In this document: piece after piece, positions 7,495 to 14,545 of the stretch
Layout of the letters: every line of letters starts with the position of its first letter
Position numbering within the stretch: position 1 is the first letter of the stretch
Origin: SHVO01 sp050250575
Lineage (GTDB): Bacteria; Pseudomonadota; Alphaproteobacteria; Rhodospirillales; Rhodospirillaceae
Direction: 5' to 3'
Length of the DNA stretch: 64,000 bases
NCBI GenBank assembly: GCA_050250575.1
Contig: JBFWOJ010000001.1
Coordinates: 62,001 to 126,000, forward strand
The notes under the pieces: model-generated
What the model was told of the DNA's origin: nothing
Seen by the model: only the letters and a program-made list of their open reading frames with translations
Database searches by the model: none
Made by a program: the position numbers and the translations under genes

Positions 7495-8046
7495 TTACCC
7501 CTCCGGATCGAGGTCCAGTTTCTTACCCTGGGCGGCGGCCTCGCTGGTCAGAACGTCGGCAAAGGCCAAACTCCTCATGTCGGTCATGCGCTGAGGATAA
7601 AGAACACCATCGAGGTGATCGCACTCGTGCTGCATCACCCGGGCATGGAATCCGTTGGCCTCGCCTTCGACCTTCTCCCCTTTGAGGTTGTGGTAGCTGT
7701 AGCGGAGCGCGGTGAACCGCGGAACCTGACCGGTGAGGCCGGGAACCGACAGGCAGGCCTCCCAGCCCACCTCCTGATTTTGGGTGGTGGGATGGAGGAC
7801 CGGGTTCACCATTACGGTCAGAGGAATCTCCACGCCGGTATTGCGGTCGGCGGGCACGAAGAAGATCACCACCCTCTTCCCGACCGAAATCTGGGGGGCG
7901 GCGAGGCCGATCCCGCGCACCGACATCATGGTGTCGATCATGTCGTTCACCAGCGCCGGGAGGGCCGGATCCTTGAAGTCCGTGACCTCGGTCGCGCGGC
8001 GTTTAAGGATGTCGGCTCCCATGCGAGCGATGGGTTGAATGGCCAT
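7495..8046 (-). CDS. def: Peptide deformylase
   Basis: 183 residues. Removes the formyl group from nascent protein N-termini. The three family motifs are in order: GIGLAAPQ at about residue 45, EACLSVPG near 93 (Cys metal ligand) and QHECDHLDG near 135 (two His ligands and the catalytic Glu). In the last motif Cys replaces the frequent Phe/Ile between Glu and Asp-His, a tolerated position. It is the first gene of the def-COQ9 pair. The start ATG at 8046 lacks a strong ribosome binding site but gives a normal-length protein. Confidence 0.94.
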   Translation of the reverse strand: MAIQPIARMGADILKRRATEVTDFKDPALPALVNDMIDTMMSVRGIGLAAPQISVGKRVVIFFVPADRNTGVEIPLTVMVNPVLHPTTQNQEVGWEACLSVPGLTGQVPRFTALRYSYHNLKGEKVEGEANGFHARVMQHECDHLDGVLYPQRMTDMRSLAFADVLTSEAAAQGKKLDLDPEG

Positions 8047-8309
8047 TGGAATGTCCGTTCTAGGCGTTCTCCGAGTCTATATAGATCAGTCCGGGAGGCC
8101 GGGCGACCCGGAAAAAGGCAGCGGTTTGAAGGGGCTTGCCGATGCCAGCTACAACCTGTGGCATCTATGCATCAGATTCGCTAAACCGCTGAAAATCGGG
8201 CCAAAGATGCGCCTTTGCGGCCTTCCCAGGCCCAAGGCCCTATGTTATATCCCCGGCCCTCAAGGCGACGGCTCCCGGTGGAGCGTCGCCCCTTTCATTT
8301 GTCCAACCG

Positions 8310-8528
8310 ATGGAGACGGCCCTGGTTCAAGTAGTAGTGCGCGACAATAACGTCGACCAAGCCCTGAAGGCGCTCAAGAAGAAGATGCAGCGCGAGGGAC
8401 TCTTCCGCGAGATGAAGCTGCGCAAATCCTATGAAAAGCCGTCCGAGCGCAAGGCCCGTGAAAAGGCCGAAGCGGTGCGCCGCGCCCGCAAGATGGAGCG
8501 CAAGCGCCTGGAGCGTGAAGGCTTCTAG
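8310..8528 (+). CDS. rpsU: 30S ribosomal protein S21
   Basis: 72 residues, containing the S21 core VVVRDNNVDQALKALKKKMQ, then LFREMKLRKSYEKPSERKAR and a basic tail. S21 is a small-subunit protein at the platform that helps mRNA start-site pairing. The product starts METALVQVVV, four residues longer than usual; no strong Shine-Dalgarno sequence is visible before the ATG, which is not rare for S21. A strong intrinsic terminator follows 28 bases after the stop. Confidence 0.96.
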   Translation: METALVQVVVRDNNVDQALKALKKKMQREGLFREMKLRKSYEKPSERKAREKAEAVRRARKMERKRLEREGF

Positions 8529-8556
8529 AACCGACGCCCCTCTCTCAAGGCTGCCG

Positions 8557-8585
8557 AAAAGGCCGCGATGATATCGCGGCCTTTT
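8557..8585 (+). terminator. Intrinsic terminator after rpsU
   Basis: A perfect 12-bp stem AAAAGGCCGCGA/TCGCGGCCTTTT with a five-base loop, followed by GTGTTTT. It separates rpsU from the acetyltransferase. Confidence 0.85.
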
Positions 8586-8656
8586 GTGTTTTAAGAATCT
8601 GGAAACCAAGGCGCTCGTACCCTTGCGAATCCGACTCTGGTGAGGGGCGAGTCCCG

Positions 8657-9133
8657 ATGAGCGCTTTGAGAATCCGTTCGGCTACGGCAGAGGACAGTTC
8701 CGCGATTGCCGCGGTGGTGCGTGAATCCTGGCTCGACGCCAACAAGAACCTGATTCCCGCCGACAGCCAGCGCGCCCTCACAAACTCGCGCAACCTCGCC
8801 GCTTTCGTGGCGGGCGAATGGCAGAGCATCCATGTCGCGGAATTCGGTGATGAGATCGTCGGCGCGGTCGGCGTCAATGCCGCGGGCGTGATCTGGATGC
8901 TGTATGTGCTCCCGGCCTACCAAGGTTGCGGCGTAGGCTCGGCGCTGTATGACGCCGCCATCGGCGCCATCAAATCGGCCGGTCAGCGCAAGGCCATGCT
9001 CGAAGTGCTGGCCGCCAATGAAAACGCTGTCGCCTTCTATCGTGCGCGCGGTTGGGTGCCGGAAGGGCGGAGGACCGAGCATATTCCCGGATTCCGCTTC
9101 ACCGCCCTGCGCATGGGATTGGCCCTCGCGTAA
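8657..9133 (+). CDS. GNAT family N-acetyltransferase
   Basis: 158 residues with the GNAT acetyl-CoA fold. Motif A is visible as WMLYVLPAYQGCGVGSALYD (Q-x-x-G-x-G pyrophosphate loop, residues about 80-99) and motif B as NENAVAFYRARGW near residue 130. The substrate cannot be read from sequence. GAGGGGCGA precedes the ATG. A GC hairpin (CCCTCGCG/CGCGAGGG, 9123-9144) overlaps the stop codon and may end transcription, though it has only a short U-run. Confidence 0.88.
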   Translation: MSALRIRSATAEDSSAIAAVVRESWLDANKNLIPADSQRALTNSRNLAAFVAGEWQSIHVAEFGDEIVGAVGVNAAGVIWMLYVLPAYQGCGVGSALYDAAIGAIKSAGQRKAMLEVLAANENAVAFYRARGWVPEGRRTEHIPGFRFTALRMGLALA

Positions 9134-9154
9134 CGACGCGAGGGCGCTTTGCTC

Positions 9155-9265
9155 CTAGCGGTTTGTGCGTTCGGCGCGGGCGCGGCTGCGCTTACGGCGC
9201 GCCTTGGACTTGGCTTTGCGTTTGTTGGAACGCATCTTCTTACTAGCCTTACGTGCGTGACTCAT
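9155..9265 (-). CDS. 36-residue very basic protein
   Basis: A short minus-strand gene: MSHARKASKKMRSNKRKAKS followed by 16 more residues, mostly Arg, Lys and Ala, ending AERTNR. About half the residues are Lys or Arg. A near-perfect GGAGG lies five bases before the ATG (TTTGGAGGACCT), which strongly favours real translation. The composition suggests binding to RNA or DNA, perhaps ribosome-associated like S21 encoded nearby. I do not recognise a named family. It is flanked by the plus-strand acetyltransferase and methyltransferase genes. Confidence 0.68.
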   Translation of the reverse strand: MSHARKASKKMRSNKRKAKSKARRKRSRARAERTNR

Positions 9266-9295
9266 AGGTCCTCCAAATGATCTGACGGGGCGAGA

Positions 9296-9841
9296 ATGCC
9301 ATTGGGCGAGATCAAACTCCACATCGGCGGCAAGGAAGGCCGCAAAGGATGGACCGTCCTGGACATCGCGCCGGGCGCGCACGTCGATATCGTCGGGAAT
9401 TGCAACGATCTCTCCGCCCTGCCCGACGCCTGTTGCGCCGAAATCTACGCCTCTCATGTGCTCGAACATCTCGCCTACGACGGCGAGGTGCAGCGCGCAC
9501 TCGCTGGATTCCATCGGGTGCTCGCGCCGGGCGGCCGAATACGCGTTTCGGTGCCGGACATGGAAACGCTGTGCAAGCTGTTCCTGCTCCCCAATATGAG
9601 CTTCCAGCATCGCTATCAGGTGATGCGCAGCCTGTTCGGCGGGCGCACCACGCCGCACGACGTGCACTACACCGGTATGTTCTTCGAGTACCTGGGCGCG
9701 ATGATGCATGGCGCTGGATTTCGCAACATCGAGCGTGTCCCGGAGTTCGGCGAATTCAAGGACGCGAGTTCCCTCAAGGCCGGAAACGTTCTGGTCAGCT
9801 TGAACGTTCAAGCCATGAAGCAGGACCATGGAACAAGCTGA
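9296..9841 (+). CDS. Class I SAM-dependent methyltransferase (type 11-like)
   Basis: 181 residues. The N-terminus WTVLDIAPGAHVDIVGNCND stands where motif I binds SAM but lacks a full G-x-G-x-G; the rest is typical of small type 11 methyltransferases: EIYASHVLEHL at about 57-67 and FHRVLAPGGRIRVSVPD at about 77-93. Proteins of this shape are often found in polysaccharide or glycan gene sets, but the target is unknown. The 3' end overlaps the MgtC-like gene by 14 bases, so translation of the two is probably coupled. Confidence 0.8.
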   Translation: MPLGEIKLHIGGKEGRKGWTVLDIAPGAHVDIVGNCNDLSALPDACCAEIYASHVLEHLAYDGEVQRALAGFHRVLAPGGRIRVSVPDMETLCKLFLLPNMSFQHRYQVMRSLFGGRTTPHDVHYTGMFFEYLGAMMHGAGFRNIERVPEFGEFKDASSLKAGNVLVSLNVQAMKQDHGTS

Positions 9842-11093
9842 GATCTTCGGCCGTCTCGCCCTCGCCTTCGGCATCGGGCTCATGATCGGCATCGAACGCG
9901 GCTGGCGAACGCGCGACATGGCCGAGGGTACGCGCGCCCTCGGCATGCGCACCTTCGCGCTGTCGGGCTTGCTGGGCGGGGTTCTTGGCCTGGTCGGCCA
10001 ATTCACCAGCGATACCGTTACGGCAGTCAGCGCCGCCGGCTTCATCGCGCTCGTGATCGTTATCTACTTCACAAACCTGAAACAGGACGCGGGCCGCGGC
10101 GCGACGACCGAAGTCGCAGCGATCCTCACCTTCATCCTCGGAATGACCGCCGTTCGCGGCGACATCTCGGTGGCGGCGGCCTCGGCCGTCGTCGTCGCGG
10201 CGACGCTTGGTTTCAAGGAGCAAATGCACAAGTGGGTGGAGCGCATCGACAAAGATGAACTCACGGCCGCGCTCACCCTTCTGCTGATCTCCGTCGTCAT
10301 CCTGCCCGTCCTTCCCGATCAGAGCTATGGGCCGGGCGAAACGATCAATCCCTATGTGCTGTGGTGGATCGTCGTGGTGATCGCCGCGATTTCATTCGCG
10401 GCGCACATCTCCATACGCATGTTCGGTGAACGCGCCGGTGCGGCGGGCGTGGCGGTGCTCGGAGGCTTGGTTTCCTCGACCGCGACGACGATCGCGTTCG
10501 CGCGCTTCGCCAAGGCGCACGCGGCCTCGAGCCGGCTCGCGGCAAGCGGGATCGCTCTGGCCGGGACCGTCATGTTCATCCGGTCCCTGGTCCTGACGGG
10601 GTTGCTGTTCAAGGATGCGCTTGCTCCGCTGTGGCCGCCGCTGGTCGCGGCCGCCCTTACTTCGGCGGTGGTCGCTGCATTTCTGGGGCTCGGGCAGCGA
10701 AAGAAAAACAGCGATGGGTCGCTCAGCGTCGGCCCGACGGCTGACATCATGACGGGCGTGAAATTCGTGGCCGCGTTCGCCGCGATCGCGGTCGCAACGC
10801 ATTACGCTCGGGAATATTTCGGCACGGGCGGCGCTTTGGCGACGTCCGCTCTGGGCGGGCTGGTCGATGTGGACGCCACTAACGCGACGATGGCGCGGCT
10901 GGGCGCGGCCGGGAGCGCTTCGGCATGGGACGTTGCTGTCGCCGTCATGGTCGCCGTCGGCGTGAACTCGCTCGCCAAAGGAGTCTATGCGGTCGCGATC
11001 GCCGGGCGAACCTTTGCGCCGCTCGCCATTCTGGCTTTCGCACCCCCTGTTGTCGCAGGGGCGGCGGCTCTCTTCATCGAGCGTCAGATATAG
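9828..11093 (+). CDS. MgtC/SapB family membrane protein with DUF4010 domain
   Basis: 421 residues, almost entirely transmembrane helices (about 12). The N-terminal part, LALAFGIGLMIGIERGWRTR with R-A-L-G-M-R-T-F-A-L after it, is the MgtC/SapB signature; the C-terminal two thirds is the DUF4010 region (GGLVSSTATTIAFARFAKAH). MgtC proteins affect Mg homeostasis and ATP synthase activity in pathogens, but this long two-domain form is uncharacterised and may be a transporter. It overlaps the methyltransferase upstream and converges with kup 21 bases downstream. Confidence 0.85.
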   Translation: MEQAEIFGRLALAFGIGLMIGIERGWRTRDMAEGTRALGMRTFALSGLLGGVLGLVGQFTSDTVTAVSAAGFIALVIVIYFTNLKQDAGRGATTEVAAILTFILGMTAVRGDISVAAASAVVVAATLGFKEQMHKWVERIDKDELTAALTLLLISVVILPVLPDQSYGPGETINPYVLWWIVVVIAAISFAAHISIRMFGERAGAAGVAVLGGLVSSTATTIAFARFAKAHAASSRLAASGIALAGTVMFIRSLVLTGLLFKDALAPLWPPLVAAALTSAVVAAFLGLGQRKKNSDGSLSVGPTADIMTGVKFVAAFAAIAVATHYAREYFGTGGALATSALGGLVDVDATNATMARLGAAGSASAWDVAVAVMVAVGVNSLAKGVYAVAIAGRTFAPLAILAFAPPVVAGAAALFIERQI

Positions 11094-11114
11094 CGCTCAA
11101 GCCCCGCCCGTGGA

Positions 11115-13034
11115 CTATATCTCCACCTGCGTGCCCATCTCGACCACCCGGTTGGGAGGCAAATGGAAGAAGGCCATGGCGCTGGTGGCGCTGCGGCTCA
11201 TCCAGGCGAAGAGACTTTCGCGCCACAGGGCCATACCTGGCCGCCGGCTCGGAATAAGGGTCTCGCGTCCCAAGAAGAACGAGGTCTCCATATCGTTGAA
11301 CTCAAAGTTCTGCTTCGTGGCCGATTTGAGCGCGACCGGGATGTTGGTTTCATCGAGGAAACCGTAGCGGATGATGAAACGGTAGAAGCGACGGCCGAGA
11401 TGCTGGATCTCGAGCCGATCGTCTTCCGGCACGTGCGGCACTTCGTCAATGACCACGGTCAGGAACACCACCCGCTCATGGACGACGCGGTTATGTTTCA
11501 GATTATGAAGGAGCGCGTGGGGAACGCCTTCAGTGGTTCCGGAAAGGAACACGGCCGTGCCCGAAACGCGGGTGACGTTGGGATTGAGAGAGCTGAGAAA
11601 CAGCTCGACGGGCATCGCTTCCTGGGCCATGCGGCGGAACAGGATCGCCCGGCCTTTCTTCCAGGTCGTGAGCAACAAGAAGACAACGGCGCCCATTGCC
11701 AGCGGGAACCAGCCGCCGGTCGGGATCTTGAGGGCGTTCGACCCGACGAACGCGAGATCGATGATGAGATAAGTGACGGTAATGAGAGTCGCCCAAATCT
11801 TGTTCCAGCGCCAAAGTAAGAAAATGACAAGGGAAACAAGGACGGTATCGATGAGTAACGTTGCACTCACGGCAACGCCGTAAGCGTGGGCAAGACTCGT
11901 AGAAGACTGAAACCCGAGGACAAGGATGGCAACGAATACCATCAGCGTCCAATTCACGAATGGAATATAAATCTGTCCAATCTCGGTTTCGGAGGTATGG
12001 ACGGTCTTCATCCGGGGCAAGAAGCCCAATTGCATCGCCTGCCGCGTAACTGAAAACGCACCGGTAATGACGGCTTGCGAAGCGATTATTGCAGCCATTG
12101 TTGCGACAACGACCATTGGCAAGGTCGCCCAGCTCGGGAACATCAGATAAAACGGGTTCGACGCCGCTTCCGGGCTCCGAAGCAGGAGCGCTCCCTGGCC
12201 GAAATAATTCAGCAACAGCGCGGGAAGCACGAAACCAAACCATGCCCGGCGAATAGGTGCGCGGCCAAAATGGCCCATGTCGGCATAAAGCGCCTCGCTA
12301 CCTGTAAGCACGAGGAACACGGCGCCGAGCGAGAAAAAACCGATCCCCGGCTCAGCTATAAAGAAGCCTATCGCGTATGTAGGACTGAAGGCAGCCAAGA
12401 CCTCGGGAGCCCGGGCAATGTTAACCACGCCGAACCCGGCGAGTGCAGCAAACCAAAGCACCATCACGGGTCCGAAGAGCTTGCCGACAATTCGAGATCC
12501 GTGGCGCTGAATGACGAATAGGGAAATAAGGATGCCGAGCGTGATCAGGATCACGAAATCGCCGACAGCGGGAAGAGCGACGTTTAGCCCCTCTACGGCG
12601 CTCATCACGGTCATCGCCGGCGTCAGCATGCTGTCGCCGTAAAACAGCGCACCCGCCGAAATGCCAAGTGCGATGACAACTGGCATCAGCCACGCGAGCT
12701 TCGATTGTTGGACCGCTTGAGTTACGAGCGCGAGCAGTGCGAGACTTCCGCCTTGTCCTTTGTTGTCCGCACGAAGCATCAGGTACGCGTATTTCAGCGA
12801 AACCACCAAGACGAGCGCCCAGACGATGAGAGAAAGCACGCCGAAAATGTGACGCTCGTCGGCCGGCATTGGGTGCGTTCCGCCGAACGCTTCTCTCATC
12901 GCATACAAAGGACTGGTGCCAATGTCGCCGTAAACGACGCCCAAGGCGCCTAACATCAGCGTGGCAATTCGGCGTTTGCCGCGATGGAGAGAAAGGTTTG
13001 AGTCCGGGGCAGACCCAGGGACTTCTTGGCTCAT
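11115..13034 (-). CDS. kup: Kup potassium uptake protein
   Basis: 639 residues; a proton-coupled K+ symporter of the Kup/HAK/KT family in the inner membrane. The family opening LGALGVVYGDIGTSPLYAMR is at about residues 28-47, followed by about 12 transmembrane helices and a soluble C-terminal domain of some 150 residues. Further marks are GGSLALLALVTQ, GALFYGDSMLTPAMTVMSAV and TGSEALYADMGHFGRAPIRR. I placed the start at 13034 (MSQEVPG), which removes an unlikely Arg/Cys-containing extension. Alone in its unit. Confidence 0.96.
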   Translation of the reverse strand: MSQEVPGSAPDSNLSLHRGKRRIATLMLGALGVVYGDIGTSPLYAMREAFGGTHPMPADERHIFGVLSLIVWALVLVVSLKYAYLMLRADNKGQGGSLALLALVTQAVQQSKLAWLMPVVIALGISAGALFYGDSMLTPAMTVMSAVEGLNVALPAVGDFVILITLGILISLFVIQRHGSRIVGKLFGPVMVLWFAALAGFGVVNIARAPEVLAAFSPTYAIGFFIAEPGIGFFSLGAVFLVLTGSEALYADMGHFGRAPIRRAWFGFVLPALLLNYFGQGALLLRSPEAASNPFYLMFPSWATLPMVVVATMAAIIASQAVITGAFSVTRQAMQLGFLPRMKTVHTSETEIGQIYIPFVNWTLMVFVAILVLGFQSSTSLAHAYGVAVSATLLIDTVLVSLVIFLLWRWNKIWATLITVTYLIIDLAFVGSNALKIPTGGWFPLAMGAVVFLLLTTWKKGRAILFRRMAQEAMPVELFLSSLNPNVTRVSGTAVFLSGTTEGVPHALLHNLKHNRVVHERVVFLTVVIDEVPHVPEDDRLEIQHLGRRFYRFIIRYGFLDETNIPVALKSATKQNFEFNDMETSFFLGRETLIPSRRPGMALWRESLFAWMSRSATSAMAFFHLPPNRVVEMGTQVEI

Positions 13035-13154
13035 AGTCGAGCGACCGCTGACGTTGCAAAAAGCTTCCGGAGCGGCTTCCCTGAAGACCGTTCGGCAGGG
13101 CGCCGGGTGTAGCACCGCGACCCCGCTATTGGAAGCGCAATTATCAACCCTAGA

Positions 13155-13898
13155 TTATTGTTTTTGCTTATTTATCTCTTGCTCGTCAACCCAGGGATAA
13201 ATCACCAGCCGCGGCCAGCGCAGCTGCCAGCGCCCGGTCATCTCCTCGTAAGCCTTCGCCAGCGGCAGAGCCCGGTTGGGACGCGCCACCATGTCCCAAA
13301 CATCGCCCAGCCCGAAAGGCGCATAGACGTCGAAAAAATCGGCGCCGGTGCATTTCATTCCAATGGTGATGGCATTGGCCGGTTGGCGCAGGAGGCCCTC
13401 GGATGCGGAGGTGAGCGGCGGATAGGCGATGCCGTACTCCTCTCCGTACCATAAATGCGTGCGCGCCTGATTGCGCACCGTCAGCGTCCCGTCCAGATCG
13501 CCGAACAGACGAGAGGCCGCGCGGCGTACCTCCTCTTCCGCTTCCGCCGATGCGTCGTCGGAAAAGTAGACGAGCTCATACTCGCGAATCCCCTGGTTGG
13601 CCGCGCGCCCGCTGCGCAGGTTCCAAACGCTGGCCATCAACGATCCGGCGGCGAGCCACCAGTCGCGCAGCCCAAGATCGCCGGCACGCGCAAGAATGTC
13701 GGCGTTCATGCGATTGAGGAGGCAGAGCGCGGCGACTTTTTCCGCAAGCTTGTCGGCGGCTGTGTCCGCGGAATCGTCGGTGGGCGGATCGAACAACGCG
13801 AGTGTCTTGCTTTCACGCTTGGCGCGCCCCGCCTTGGCCTTGGGTTTGGGAAACACCCTGAGGCGCAAAGTCCGGGAATTGAGAACGACATGCGCCAT
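13155..13898 (-). CDS. Nucleotidyltransferase family protein (DUF925 / NTP_transf_6)
   Basis: 247 residues. The domain begins near residue 64 with MNADILARAGDLGLRDWWLA and AAGSLMASVWNLRSGR, then YELVYFSDDASAEAEEEVRR, the acidic D-D segment of this minimal nucleotidyltransferase family, and ends with NRALPLAKAYEEMTGRW and a YPWVDE tail. Function and substrate are unknown for the family. The first 60 residues are a basic, low-complexity extension that includes PKPKAKAGRAKRESK; an internal start near 13709 cannot be excluded, and no clear ribosome binding site supports the long form. Confidence 0.78.
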   Translation of the reverse strand: MAHVVLNSRTLRLRVFPKPKAKAGRAKRESKTLALFDPPTDDSADTAADKLAEKVAALCLLNRMNADILARAGDLGLRDWWLAAGSLMASVWNLRSGRAANQGIREYELVYFSDDASAEAEEEVRRAASRLFGDLDGTLTVRNQARTHLWYGEEYGIAYPPLTSASEGLLRQPANAITIGMKCTGADFFDVYAPFGLGDVWDMVARPNRALPLAKAYEEMTGRWQLRWPRLVIYPWVDEQEINKQKQ

Positions 13899-14005
13899 GA
13901 AAAAGTGTCTTTTGAACGGTATGGGATAACTGTAACGGCTTCGGCCCTCTTGGGCGGAGCCGGGCCACGGTCTATAAAAGTATCACGGATCTTTTGGGAG
14001 ACCTC

Positions 14006-14545
14006 ATGCGCGACTTCATGCGAACCGCATGTGTTTTCGCCGCAGCGATAACTCTGGCCGCCGCCACGGCAAAGCCCGCGGCAAAGCCGCGCGGCATCGA
14101 CCCGGCGCTCGTGGCCGGCGAAGTCAAATCTGAAGGCGACTACCGCTGGGCCCTGGTCTCCAATATCTCAGCCTACGAGATGTGGCATGCCTCCGATACG
14201 GTCATCCTGAGCACGATCGGCACGCTCATCCGCTATTACGAGTTCGACTGGGAAGTGGCGCCGCGCGACGCTGAATGGGTGGTGCAGGGCATCGTTCTGG
14301 TCGGAACCGGCGATACCAAGGCCCCCCCGGTCGCCGTCAAACTGTGGTCCAAACAGCGTACGCGGCTGCAGGATGAGCTGTCGCACAAGCTGAGCCTCGA
14401 AGGACAGGAAGCGGTTGCGATTTTCACGCCCAGCTTGACGGAGTGCACGGAGACCGGCGACTGCGGACCCAACCAGTTCCGCTTCAGCAGCAACGCCGCC
14501 GGCGAGGTTTTTGTGGGAACGACGAGGATTGGGAGTCTCAAGTGA
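14006..14545 (+). CDS. Secreted hypothetical protein coupled to an M1 aminopeptidase
   Basis: 179 residues with a signal peptide (MRDFMRTACVFAAAITLAAA). The mature part is Trp/Tyr-containing and probably mixed alpha/beta, with two cysteines in TECTETGDCG that could form a disulfide in the periplasm. No family is recognised. TTGGGAGACCTC precedes the ATG at 14006. Its TGA overlaps the GTG start of the aminopeptidase (GTGA), so the two are translationally coupled, and the protein may be a partner or substrate-side factor of that enzyme. Confidence 0.78.
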   Translation: MRDFMRTACVFAAAITLAAATAKPAAKPRGIDPALVAGEVKSEGDYRWALVSNISAYEMWHASDTVILSTIGTLIRYYEFDWEVAPRDAEWVVQGIVLVGTGDTKAPPVAVKLWSKQRTRLQDELSHKLSLEGQEAVAIFTPSLTECTETGDCGPNQFRFSSNAAGEVFVGTTRIGSLK

